A stretch of DNA of 64,000 bases from Capitella teleta (Eukaryota > Annelida > Polychaeta > Capitellidae), in the NCBI GenBank assembly GCA_000328365.1, contig KB310564.1, positions 7,977 through 71,976 on the forward strand. The letters are read 5' to 3'. Made by a program: the position numbers and the translations under genes. Below the pieces are notes generated by a model. The model worked only from the letters and a program-made list of their open reading frames with translations. It was not told where the DNA came from and searched no databases. Positions 23,306 to 35,600 of this stretch are shown here, piece after piece; the first letter of the stretch is position 1; every line of letters begins with the position of its first letter.

Positions 23306-24137
23306 GACCTGCGTTCGATATCACCTGAACAAAAATTTGGAATTCAGTAAAAACCCTAATAAAATAGGAACTGAATCCATGATAAAGGAAACAAGTTGAT
23401 GGGTAAATTAGTATAAGCGCAACACTTCCACCCTGAGCCTGATTAACCCATTCCGTAAACAAACTTAATAGATCAAAGACATTGATAAATTAACCATCTT
23501 GATGGAATTGATTTGGCTAACTTTGGGAAGTTATGACGGCAAAAATATACCTGCATGGAATTTGCCTCAACTACAAACACCAGGCAGGCTTTTATTCTGA
23601 TTGAGGCGTGAGGAATTATTTGTGGTATCTCTTAAATTACTAGTATACAGTACCAACTAGTATGAGACCTACTACATGTATACAAATTCAGTTAATTCCC
23701 CCAAGCTAAGGCTTTGGAGGCGAAGAAGTGATTGAGGACGCAAGCCCTAATCATGTAATGTCTCTATTTAGGTAGCTCCCCATAAGTAGCAGAGCAGTCC
23801 CCGAGTGTATTATAGACTCCGCTGAGGCTTGGGGAGCTACTACTTAAGCTATTACCACTGAATTACTGTATAATGTATTAGTACAGTCAAAGCTCATTAT
23901 TACAAGCCTCCAGGGGCCATAAATATTAGTTTCGTATTATCAGGAGTACTATACATGAGGAGAACATCTAATCCTCCCATTGAGAAAAAAACGTGTATCA
24001 TTACATCAATTTATGAATCATAACATGTATAATGATTCATCATAATGTAATTAAACTAATGGAGATGTAAATGGAACTTGTGCGTAAACACCTGACAAAG
24101 AAAAAAAAAAGGTTTGTTGAGGGTTTTCTTTAAATGT
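23306..24137. other. Gene-free interval upstream of DHX9
   Basis: Contains the DHX9 5' UTR and promoter, which I cannot delimit; there is no clear YY1, NRF1 or CCAAT motif close to the start codon. No other coding sequence is supported. Confidence 0.4.
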
Positions 24138-24548
24138 TTTATTGAATTTCAAGGCATAAAATTAATGCATCATAACATACAATCATATGGTAAAACAAGA
24201 TTCAATAGTGGTTTGTTTAAGCTTACGCTGCAATACTGAGATAAATCCATCCAGTGAAGCGCGGTATTTGAACACATTATCTGCATTTGCATATGATTGC
24301 TCAAGCGACTGCATTGCTGCTGTGTAGGTCCCTGTGTTGTTTTTCTCATTGTCGTCATTGTCATTCAAACTTGTTTGAGGTGACTTAGATTCTTTAATGG
24401 AATCAATTATGTCATTGCCGGATGCAACTTGACATGTTTCGCGGTCTCCATTAATATCCCCAGAATCAATCAATATCGAATGATTATACGTTTCAATTTT
24501 GTCCATGTTATATGCTATGTCTTCTGAGTAAGTTTGGACTAATTGCAA
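24138..24548 (-). mobile_element. C-terminal remnant of a pogo/Tigger-like DNA transposase
   Basis: A 121-codon minus-strand frame (24548-24183) ends in KLKQTTIESCFTI. That ending, preceded by an alanine-rich helix (AAMQSLEQSY) and a VFKYRASLDGFI-like helix, is the layout of the C-terminus of pogo-superfamily transposases (Tigger, JRK-like), where a KQTxIxxFF motif resembles a PCNA-binding box. No DDE catalytic core is present, because just upstream on that strand lie a SINE and a fold-back element. An acceptor-like TTGCAATTAG near 24541 and AATAAA on the minus strand (24138-24143) mean a host terminal exon derived from a transposase cannot be excluded. Assignment rests on motif resemblance only. 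Confidence 0.45.
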
Positions 24549-24576
24549 TTATTCATTAAAAATAGACATGACATGA

Positions 24577-24770
24577 TGATGATGGGGTTTTACGGCTCCA
24601 CCCAAACCATTTGGATGATACGAGCGCCTAAACAGAAGGCCTGGGACCGGGGTTTCCCCCTACTCTTATCAATAAATCCCAATCTTTATCCTGCATACCA
24701 CCGTAACCATAAGACAGTAGTACACAGCGCCCGACCTTGTTACGCAGTTGGGCAGCACTGCAGAGTCGAA
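24577..24770 (-). mobile_element. SINE, second copy, 3' body only
   Basis: Reverse complement of this stretch matches the body and tail of the SINE at 4921-5252 from its GACTCTGCAGTGCTGCCC block through the GTGGAGCCGTAAAACCCC block near the 3' end. Small indels and substitutions separate the copies. The tRNA-like head is not recognisable; the sequence beyond 24770 differs. The tail here is an ATC-type repeat. It abuts the pogo-like fragment. Confidence 0.8.
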
Positions 24771-24859
24771 TTTAGTCGGTGATTCAAGTGCCTTGTTCAA
24801 CGGCGAAGTACTTAGAGGCCGTACCAGAAAGTCCGGATGACGAGCAGGCCAAAACACAA

Positions 24860-25198
24860 GATATATTTTAGTTCCCCATACAGAAATATTAGGCTCGAGT
24901 AAGTTTCGGCTTCCCCTGAAGCGATTCATGCGCGTGACCTGACCTCCTTTGAGCAATGTATGTAATTGGGTCAGGGCATTCTGTCTGCATACTACAGTGA
25001 CCTGACTCAATATGCAAATGTAAGAGAAGGAGGTCAGGTCACGCGCATGCGCACACCGATGACAACAGCAGCAATGGCGGCGGAAAGCAGCCGAATTTTA
25101 AGAAAATCGATATGTTAGCTGATAATTAGTTCGAATCGCCTCAGGTGTGGTCGAAATTTACTCGAGCCTTAGATTTTAGTGTGGGGAACTGAAATATC
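24860..25198. mobile_element. Fold-back / MITE-like element with long inverted termini
   Basis: The outer arms, about 24860-24927 and 25133-25198, are inverted copies of each other (GATAT, AGTTCCCCA, GGCTCGAGTAA, TTTCG, CCTGA, GCGATTC in the same order). An inner pair at 24928-24949 and 25027-25048 is a perfect 22-bp inverted repeat. The right half carries about 84 extra bases between outer and inner arms that the left half lacks. No coding capacity, so a non-autonomous DNA element. No clear target duplication was found. The unpaired segment includes GCGCATGCGCA and AATGGCGGCGG, which resemble NRF1 and YY1 sites. Confidence 0.7.
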
Positions 25199-25979
25199 AA
25201 CTTGGGTTCAGCCTGTTAGCCACCCGGAACACTCAGGCGTGCCTTCGCTGCGACATTCCTCGTCGGACCTACGTCTTCCCCTCTGGGGAAACGTCTCTGC
25301 GTCTAAGTCGAATTATCCGTTGAACCTGCAATGTTAAATGATAGGATCTAGTGGGGACCCCAAAATTCTATATAACCGGTAGTTCCATATGATATATGAT
25401 TATATCAGAGTTAGTAATAACGAGCTTTGACTGTTACTGTAACTAATAAAGTAATTTACTATAACTATAAGACAAAGAGTGAAGTGCCGTGTCACGTGAA
25501 GACGAGGATTGATGTAAAGAAATGTAACGTTGGGTACCAGCCGATATAATTGCACTAGTATTGAATTATAAATTCATGGATTGCACTTTGTGAGCACAGT
25601 AATTATTATACCGGCCCATCGGGTACTGACTGAGTTCTTATTTGCTAATGAATATTCATGAGCCAAAATAAAGGATTCATCTTGGTATACGCGAATTCGT
25701 AAAACGGATCACATTTCCATTCCGATTTAATACCATTCAGATTGAAATTCTCAAAATAAAATTCTTGACATTATCAATGAAGTCAATTGAGTGCACTTTA
25801 TGGTAGAGAATAAACACTGGTTTTACTATTGAGCATTAAAAAGAAAAAAAAAAAAAAAAAAAAAAAAAAAACACATGGTAGATAGACTAGAAGTAGAAGA
25901 ATGCTTGTAAGGTACGAAAACAGGAATTTTGGTTTTACGCATACGATGAAAATAATCTTTATAGCCGGAAGCTGCTATG

Positions 25980-26015
25980 ACGCATGCGCATCGACGCATT
26001 CCAAGATGGCGGATG
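25980..26015 (+). promoter_or_regulatory. Promoter-like NRF1 and YY1 motif pair
   Basis: CGCATGCGCA (NRF1-like) at 25981-25990 is followed by AAGATGGCGG (YY1 consensus, forward orientation) at about 26003-26012. In animals this YY1 motif is found just downstream of start sites of ubiquitously expressed genes. It lies about 950 bases before the LRRC56 start codon, compatible with a spliced 5' UTR. Which gene it serves is inferred. Confidence 0.45.
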
Positions 26016-26633
26016 TTGCGTTGCTAATGAAGCCACAATAACAAAGTTCTGAGGGGAAAGTTGGAAAAACTTTCGTAACCGCCCTTGTATTCCCTCTGCG
26101 GAACGGGGTCAGTAGTTCAGCAAAGGTGGAAATATTTTAACTCCATGCGCCGCACTTTTTTTCTTTTAATTTCTCGTTGAATTTAGCAAAATAACCAAAT
26201 ACTGAAATTATGAAATTATGAAATACTCAAATTTTCAGTAGACTAGTAGTCAAATACTGAAATACTACAAATAGTAAACACTTGTCGTTCGATCGGAAGT
26301 ATCTTTCTTGGCATCGGGCCTAGTAATTAAAGATAAAGCGGGTGTGCGCAAGACATGGAACGGCCACCTCTGCAAGTTGATAACACCTGAATGATACCAT
26401 GATTATCATAATCAAAATGATTATCATTTAATCCATTCCTTTAGTTTAGGGCAGTGGTCGACTCAAGTATTAGTATAAAAAAAGTATTATAGAATACTGT
26501 CAATACAAGTAGCGGTGAAAGACTATTAATAATTTATATGTGATGCATAATAATTAATTACCTCCCTTTACATACACGCAGTAATATACCTGGCCCCACA
26601 TCTCACTCATGAATATGGCAAGTGCTTGGCGTT

Positions 26634-26690
26634 GGGCCCGGCCTATTCTGTGGAGGCATGCCATTCATTTCCCACCGCCGAATCGACTGG
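26634..26690 (+). repeat. Dispersed GC-rich repeat, copy 2
   Basis: Matches the inverted stretch 11346-11396 (see that entry) and carries GGGCCCGGCC at its left end. Confidence 0.55.
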
Positions 26691-26961
26691 TACTCAACCC
26701 CTCATGTATACCTCCTCAGACGACATAAAAGCCAAGTTTTTTCAGCATTCCGAGGTCAAATAAGCCCACCCGGAAAGCATGAGGAAATTGTACTCTATAG
26801 ATGATAGAAAATTTTGTTATATTCTCTATATTGTTTATTTCCACATTCGAGCTTAACAGAATTCTGTAAAGTTGCATTTTTTCCGCTGATTCAAATTAAT
26901 GTGATTTATCATGAATTTGTTTGGTAATTTTTTAGGTTTCTCTCTCATTTTTAGGAGAATA

Positions 26962-29634
26962 ATGGCCACCATAGGAGGATTACCTCAGCGTCCCTCTCAT
27001 ATGCAGTGAGTGATCCATTCCTTAGTTCTTCAGTTCATAATTTATTCTCAGGACAAGTCTCCCCATCACGATTCCCGTGATGGATTCATCTGTTCGTCCT
27101 TCCAGTGCCTTAGCGAGAGGAATCAGAATTACAGAATATTCTGATGGCCGCGTCAACCCTGACCCCATAATAGTGGAGGAGTCAGATGTGCTCCTCGAGG
27201 AGTTCTTGTCCCCACGGAAATTGGTTTGCCATTGATTGCACAAATGATTGATTGCACGATTGAATGACCTAATAATTGCAGAGGGACCTGACTGGAGTTG
27301 AGGATCTCGAAGATGTTCACACTCTTGAGATGAAGGTCGACACTCGTGACACTTCGCTTGGCAATTTCGGAACGCATCTTCCTAATTTAAGCCAATTGAA
27401 ACTCTCAAACAGTATTATTCAGAGCGTTCGGTTTGTTTCTACTTCAATGGGGGAAAAAAACCTATGTTTGTATATTTCAAAAGAGATCTTGGTTCTGGTC
27501 TGGATCGTGTCCGTGTACTGTGGATGTCTCGTTGTGGATTGGAGGATCTGGACAGCGTGTCCTCCTTGAACAACCTGAAGGAACTGTATCTCTCATACAA
27601 CGAAATCTCCGATGTTAGTCCTTGTAGTATGTTAGAGAATCTTCAAATCCTGGACTTGGAAGGGTTGGTTGTCGGAATTATATCTGTGCTTTTGTCTAAT
27701 CGTACTGTCTTAGCAACAATATCAATCATTTTTCTCAAGTGGAGTTCCTTGCGATGTGCCGATCTCTTGCCAATCTGACGCTGGAAGGAAATCCAATCTG
27801 TGTAACACCATCTCCTGACCAGGCCGAGGTAATTCACCTTTCACGCCAGAACCCCATGAGCAACCATGCGCAGTAGCCCTTGAATGCGACTAGATTTTAG
27901 CTACTTTGCAGGAATGAAATTGGACGATAAATCGCTCCACAGGCACTCATTACTTTGATGTTGATGAAATGGAGTTGGATTTAAGCAATGGTTATACAGC
28001 TCATGGTCGCTTATGGGATTTAATTATTAGCGCTGTATGTTTTCATGGATGTTGTTTCTCAGCCGAAGTATGACTACCGGTTGGCCGTTCAGAAAGCCAT
28101 CCCTCACTTGCGCGTTCTGGATGATGAGTCAATAGCTGCTGGTCCTGTCCCCCCTACCAAGAAAAGCGGTGTGTCCGCTTTTGAGGACGACTGGCGCTTG
28201 ATTGATGAGCTCCTGAAAGATGCCACAATCAACATATCAGACGATGAAGCTGACTCATCTGTTCGCCCTCCTTCCTCCGCTGGCCCTAGGCCTTCAACCG
28301 GATATCGTCCTGGCTCTGCTTTGCGACCCTACACCGCTGCCCTGCGCCCTTCATCCACCAGACAGCGCCCTGGTTCAGCCCTGAAGCAGCGCCCTGGATC
28401 CTCCGGGAGACCTGGCTCCTCTGAATCAGGTGGTTCCAGGCAAGGGTCGCGACCTGAGTCCACTGGTGAGAGAACAAATAAAGACGCATTCACTTTTAAT
28501 TGTATTTTTACAGATGTTGATGATCTTTACGACTCATCGCATCTCACCGTTGGAGCTGTTGTTTGTGGAAATCCTTCAAAAGCTCTGAAAGCACGACTGA
28601 GGCCACAAATTCAGTCATCCAATTCAGAAATCAACAAAAAGCTTCAAGAAGTAAGTTATTTTGTTACTCAGACTTTTATGTTATCTTTTTATTTCAATTA
28701 TTTTGCAGATCAGAAAACAGCCCCAAGATGTCATAAATGCACAAATTGAACCGGATGAAAATTTCAAAGAAGTTCTCGGTGAAGTGAAAGAATGGAAAAT
28801 TGGCCATCAAAAGTGAGATGTCGTGTGCCCCGAAATAAATTCTCAAATGTTTTTCTATTTCAGGATTCTTGAAGACATCGAAGCATCGAAAGCAGCGCAA
28901 GTGTTTGTTGTGAGCCACACGGACGAGGGTCTGTCAGAAGACGAGGGATCTTCATCAGATGAGAGTGACCATGGAACGACTTTTGGTCCTGGAAGAGGTC
29001 AGCCTCCGCCATCACGCATCACTAGATTTGCACCTGATAACTACACCCAAGGTAACACAACAGCAGATAAAATGTACCGTGATATCAATTGGGATATATT
29101 TCAGGAATGCGATCAAAGTCTCGCTTGGGAAGTGCCACCTCCCAACGCAGTTATCACCATCACGATGAATGTCACGACGCAAGAGATGACGGTTATTTCT
29201 CCAGGAGAACCCCTGAGGAAGAATTGGAGCTGAAATCTCCTTCTAGGTAAGTCAGGAGGTCACCCAGATCTTCTGCATTCACAGTTTGGGTTTCCAGGAG
29301 TTCTTTTACGGCACCAACTCCCCCAAAACACCTCAGATCTCCAAGCCCAGGGCTTAAGAAACCTGATGTACGAAGGAGACTGCCGAGCCCAGGTCCCCTC
29401 AGCCAGAGGTAGGTCCATCCATCAATCATTCAATCAATTAATCTGTCAATCAACAGGCCGGATATTCTCCCTGACAGACCGGTCATTCGGTCATCATATG
29501 AACAATTCTCATCATCCTCAACAGTGAGGACGACCCCACCGGACAGAACTCCTCCTGGTCAATCTGTGCCCAGGATTCGCAAGGGTCATTTAGCCAAAGT
29601 CCAACTGCTTCCGTCAAAACCTTTTCCTAAGTGA
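26962..29634 (+). CDS. LRRC56: LRRC56, leucine-rich-repeat ciliary dynein-assembly factor
   Basis: Orthologue of vertebrate LRRC56, needed for delivery of outer dynein arms into motile cilia together with intraflagellar transport. Twelve exons: 26962-27005, 27052-27223, 27282-27430, 27484-27663, 27714-27828, 28063-28465, 28514-28650, 28709-28812, 28864-29051, 29105-29246, 29298-29408, 29457-29634. They join in frame to 640 residues. The N-terminal half carries about five leucine-rich repeats with family wording: LEMKVDTRDTSLGNFG, HLPNLSQLKL, RVLWMSRCGLEDLD, LKELYLSYNEISDVSP, LQILDLEGNNI, LANLTLEGNPIC. After the repeats come a proline/arginine/serine-rich linker with repeated RPGS motifs, the conserved AVVCGNPSKALKARL block (human VLCGNPTKGL), and a basic tail. 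Introns are about 46-60 nt except one of 234 nt after exon 5. No obvious AATAAA nearby. Confidence 0.95.
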
Positions 29635-32600
29635 TCAACTGTGAAATGACCGCAATCAACGCTGTGATATGAACGCCTCTTTTTGCCTTTGCTCTGATGC
29701 GCGGCAGCAAAGAGTGGAAAAGTTGAATTTTCAATTTCTTTGAATGCTATTGTGTAATTTTAATTTGAGGAATCAAGCTAAACTTAGCTGTGTTGGCTCA
29801 TTGAAGTGTGTTAAAGATTGTCTTTTCTGTTAATTCATTCCAAGCTTTAAATATCTTCATTAATTTTGACATTTCCACTGATGCCAATTTCAATCACATG
29901 AATATTTATAGGTTTGAGTCATTCTTGGATTTTGATTATGTGCTAAAAACATGGATATGTTTTATGAGGTTGACTTCGTTTTTTCAATCAATCATTTTTT
30001 CGTATTTTTTGTCTTTGCCTTCAGTGCTATGTACTTGTAGACAATACATACTCTTGCAAGCACCTTTGTGAGAATGGGTGGACCTCATGACATATATCTG
30101 TCATGTTTGCCATGTATTGTGTTATCATGGTAAGAATTGTACCAAACTGCACCTACATACCACTGGTATTATATAACAGTGTAGTATATTGATCACCTTG
30201 ATCACGTACTATTTATACAAGAAAATAACAAACATGAAAATATCCAAAAAAATTCCAGGAATGACCTGACTCCTAGCTGTTGAATGTAATTAGTTATGCT
30301 AGAATTTTTGGCACTGGAGCAACGGGAATAGCAATCAGTTTGGAGCCGAAAGTGTTCAGTTCTATGCTCAATAGATATGATTCACTACAATCTTCAAATT
30401 TGCAAATTCACTCCTGTGGTCGATACTAATCGGATTTACATAATTAAATAAGGTCCTTCATATAGTTCGGTCAGCTGTGAAAGTCCAGTGACCTGTATTA
30501 TATATATTATAATTAATTGTGGCACTGTAGAAAATGAGTACTGCAGTCTGCAAATCAGGACAAATTCACCAGTTGGAACATAATATGCTAGATGGCACTT
30601 GTCCGGAAAAAATTAATGGCGCAGGATTTTGCATGCTGAACCAACCCAACTTCCAACTGGGTTCTACCCTTTACATGTGTAATGTACAATCATGTAATTC
30701 ATGTATTATTATGTACAATCATGTACTCCGTTGTCCTAATTCTCTTTTATGGCTTTCTTCGCTTATTCGTTATGAACACGTGGTCATTGCGTTGTTGAGG
30801 GATAATATAGCCTAATTAGTTAATTTAAGTTATTCAACGTGACCTAAATTTGCAAAGGGTGAGAACTAAAGTCACTTCGGATGAAAAACAACTTCCCGGT
30901 CTGGGTGATGTCCAGATTGACACATTTGCATTTGGATTAAAACGCACTTCTGTGAAGCAGCCTGCATGTATGTATATGGCATTCGTTGCTAACCACCAAC
31001 GGCATGCTAGTACAGTATAACATTGGTTAAAATGGTGACTCGCTATATAGTATATGCTCTAGCATAAGAAACTTTATAAGAGATAACTTAAATTGGTGAA
31101 AGTTGATAGCGGTAAATTGTCGGTAATTAAGGTGTCAATGAGAGATTATTAGGGGCCGAATGACAGCACCCGTCAACATCGCTTGATATTCATAACGCCC
31201 TCGATATCCAGCAGCAATATCATAGCGTACCCCAACATCCAATAATTTCCACTGCTATCCCATCGTTGCCCACACCCGAGCTAGAAATTCATAACGTATG
31301 CTGACCGATCTCAACAAAAATCTGCTTGTATTATCAGGTCTTGAAAGTGAAAGGATGAAGAGGAAAGGGTCCAGAACCCAGCGGTTTGGGATTTTCAGCC
31401 AGTTTCCCCAGACCATCGCCCAGCATCTGAATCGGATGTGCTGAGCAGGAATCCCATCACGCGCGGATTGCAAGACAGAGGTTGTCCTGTGAATCCTGAC
31501 ACGCTTTCGCTACACTTGGAAATCAACAATGAGGGCATATTTCAACAGCAAATGCAGGTAGAGGGTGAAGGGCCAGAAGCCATCGGATCAAGAAGAATGT
31601 CCGCCCACGAATTCCACCAAAGACATAATTATATAAAGTTATAAGCATTGAGAAACCGTACGTGAAGACGGAATTATGGCATGCAGTTCGATTGAAATCG
31701 TTGGCAAACTCTTGAAATGACAGCAGGATAGTACCCTAATGACAGCAGGGTATTGCCCCGGGATCTCATCGCAATAAGTATGCCATGATGGGGGTTCGTT
31801 GTACACCAAACTGATGACCCAGCATTCATTACAATACGTCATATAGACGCAAGCCATCTCACTGCGATGGCGTGTACATTAAATTACAACAGTGAATGTA
31901 CACTGTACAGGTCAATGAGAATATTGATAAGCATGCAAGAAGTGTATCAAATTTCATGGTGTGAATATCACATCCCACGCAGGAGTGATACAAACATCGG
32001 CGGAGATCTGTTAGACCACCCAGGATTAAGGGGCGGTCAGAATGTGATTTATCATTGAGTGAATAATATCTATTAAACATGCAATTAATCCTGAATGAAA
32101 GAAGAAACAGACAAGAATTATGAATTTATAAAGTGTTCAATTGCTCTCAGTCAGGCTATCTAGATTAATATTGCTGACATGGAGCCTCATAAGTAGTTCT
32201 GATGCATTAGCGAGAGAAAAACTTCACAGGAGATGTCACCTGTCTTGTTTTTAATTGTGATTTACAAAGACAATACAGAATGAAAAAAAAAAAAATTAAA
32301 TTTAGCACAGACAAAAGAAATAGGACATTTACACAAAAAGCATTGCAACAAGCCATATATTAACTCAATGCGTAATTATAACGATATATTCCTCATTATA
32401 ATATATATACTAGTACTTCTATAAAAGCGAATGACATTAAATAGAGTGCGTTCGTTTAGAAATGATGTTATGATAAATGTGACAGTTGGATAAATAACCA
32501 GACTATGTATCTCCTTGTGATTTACGATTTCTTGTGAGCACCCCACTCCCCTTTCGACACCTTTCACCTTCTCCAAATACTGCTTTAGCCTCGAGGAACT

Positions 32601-35600
32601 CAAACCATGAGAGAGATCTGGACATAATTGAGCGATTATAGTCGTTAGATTCGTTTAATTCGCCCGCGGATCAGTGAGCGCTGGAGAGTGAAATCCTTAA
32701 TTTCGCCTTAAATACATCCCCGTACGTTTAAAGCAACCAGCAGCTCGACATTTGTGGCCTGGGGGTAGGTTCTGGTGCTATTGTGTCATGCACAGCGGAT
32801 TTAACGAGATGCCATTTGAATAGAATTAAATATTAATAATAATATTTATGCGATTGAATCTGTTATTGAAACCGCGCGAATAGATCTATAGATCTACATG
32901 CAAATGTTGCATTGGTGCCCCCACCCCCACCATCCGCCCCCCCCCAAAAAAAAAAAAAAAAAAAAATTATATATATATATGTGCATATAAAAATGATGAA
33001 AAAAAGAAGATGATAAGTACATTATTTGACCTGGATCATGGATGACATGATCATTATATTCTTTTGTGTACATTGTTTTATACAATTTATAAACAGAGGC
33101 ATACAATAATATGAAAATGTAAGGGGAGTGGTTATTACACTTCTTATTAATTTTTAAATTAACCGTATTGCAATAAGAAATGTTGGCCTCAGAGATGCGA
33201 TAAAAGACAGCATGGTAATGGCATTAGAATGCAGCCACCGTAAATGCCAGAAAAGAAGATTTTCCGCAAAATGTCTCCGCGTCGAGACACGCGCCGCCCA
33301 CAAGCGATAAAACAAAGACATTGATTCTTAATTTGCTTTTTTCTAATTTCTGTTTCTCTTCTCGTCATTTGCTTTCTTTTTGTGATCATATCGCTGCCAC
33401 TTCTGCGTCATTTGAAGTTAGCCGAGCGTTTCAACTGACACGTGACCATTTTGCGCGCGAATGTCGACCGAAGTGATTTATACGCATGCGCGTTGACCTA
33501 CATTGACGGTTTTGAGCACGCGCTCTCAGCCGGACGCTTTGAGCTCCATTGAGCGCGAGATGAGGGGCCAAATATCGTTAATTCTTCGATGACTTCGTGA
33601 TCACCCGAAAAATTAATCGTCCGGTTCTCTAGTGGCGTTAAATCGCGAGGATTATGAAATGGAAATGGATGTGGTCAAACCGCACACGCGCACCGATCTG
33701 CCGCGTAATTTAGCTCATTACCCGAAAGACATCAAATTCAAGCGTAAAATGCGGCTATTATAGCTAATAGCTATTCACTAATTAATATATTAGCCATTTG
33801 TAATCAAATGTTTCAATTTCAACTTTCATAGCTCCTATACAAATTCTAGAAGGTATAAATCACTATAATACAATTATCAGATTATTCGTTGAAATAATTT
33901 TTGCAAAAGCAAGTTAAAGAATTTATTCAATGTCATTTTTGGAACATTTCGGGGCAAACTCGCTCGTACACAAGTAATCGTATTTCTAACTCATAATACA
34001 TGTACATGTATTTTACTCTTGAATGAAAGAAATTGTCTTTTTATAGTTCAGTTATGAATAATTGGCAGGAAGCGATGCTCTATAATATAAACGCAGACAT
34101 TATTGTACTTAGTGCCACGAAATATGAAGATTTTTCTAATTGAGCACATCGCTTGCACATGCGCATGAATCACTGCGCAGTCGCCCAAGTAGGGTCGAAG
34201 TGAGTCGACCCTTGAGAGCAGTTATTTTCCGGACCTGTCATGTTCGTATGTTCGCTAAGTAGGGGGCGCAGCCATTTCACGGATTTATTCGCTTTTATGG
34301 GCTCAGAGAGGCGCCGCTACCTGCAACGAACATGAAATGAACAAGAGGCGCTGTTCGTCAGCTGCGAATGACGGCGCCATCTAGCGGCGAACCATTAAGA
34401 TTAAAAGCTCAGAATTTCCTTGGAACTCGTGAGGAAGAAATTAATGCCGTGGAGAGAAGTGGACGAAATGAACAATTAAAAACATGACACATTAGACCGA
34501 TAGCAAGAAGGGTTGATTTCATCATTTTGCATCTGCTCACGTCGTCCTGAGGAATTCATCTACGATACAGCGTCTAAACCTCAAGCCGGAGATTGGCAAT
34601 ATCCGAGACATTATTGCCAGCTATTACCATCGATGTCGTTATGAAGCTGTTGGCGCCGGCCTAGTGCCACATCAGCTCCCCGCAATATCGCCCAGCGACG
34701 AAATGAATGCGACGATTTCTCGCTTAGCCATGCATGAAAATTCTATGCATCAAATGTAATAAGCTAGCGTTTTGTTTTTTGCGCATAAAACTGCATCAGG
34801 AGTTGCGAGGGAGCGAGGATTGCATCCTAAATTGTCGATATTAAATCCGGTTGCTCAAGAAATCAATGCTCCCTTGTCACCGTTGAATAGTAATCCGGGC
34901 ACACGTGTGGTGGCGCCACTATGCGGCCTCGTTTCCATGTCCGCTCTCCCCTTATGCGCCCCCATAAACGAAGAAATCAACCGGGGCGTGGGTCTCTGCA
35001 TCTTGACACGAGGACGAAATTGATCGTTTAATAAACGGCCGCATGTCACCTCAAGCTGGCTCCAACACCACGCGATCACTAACTTATCGCTCGCGTAGAT
35101 TTCGTCCAATCTGGATGCAATGAGCCCTCCCCACAAGACAAAGGGAAAGAGACACGATGATGTAATCTGTGGAAGGGTGATGGGAACGGGGGTCGCAAGA
35201 TTTAAATCACGACACTTATTGTACATATGTGTTCAGATCAGCGATATATATTATTCCCTTCAGTTTGGTGAATATTGATTCAGAAGACAAGAGTGAGAAG
35301 ATGAGTTAAGTAGTTTTGCTTTTTATGCATGCAACACTCTTGAGTATCGATCAACATTCGTTTTATCTCTCTCTATTTCTTTTCCTTATTTTATTATTTT
35401 TACTCTTATCAGTATTATTTTGTGGGGGAAGAGGTGGGATGACATCCACGACACCATTTCGGCATTTCCCCATGTGCTTCCCCACCTTCTCTTTCTTTAG
35501 ATTGAACCATTTCATTGCACCTTTCAACCATTCCATCCTTCCCCTGAAATGCCCACATAATATCCAAATGATCTATAATCCGATCATCAACCAAACAGCG

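Larger units (their letters stand above)
25199..26961. other. Interval upstream of LRRC56
   Basis: No coding sequence. It contains a poly-A run at about 25844-25871, a promoter-like motif pair near 25980-26015, and a dispersed repeat at 26634-26690. A splice acceptor (ATTTTTAG) just before 26956 suggests that the LRRC56 start codon lies in a second exon. Confidence 0.5.
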
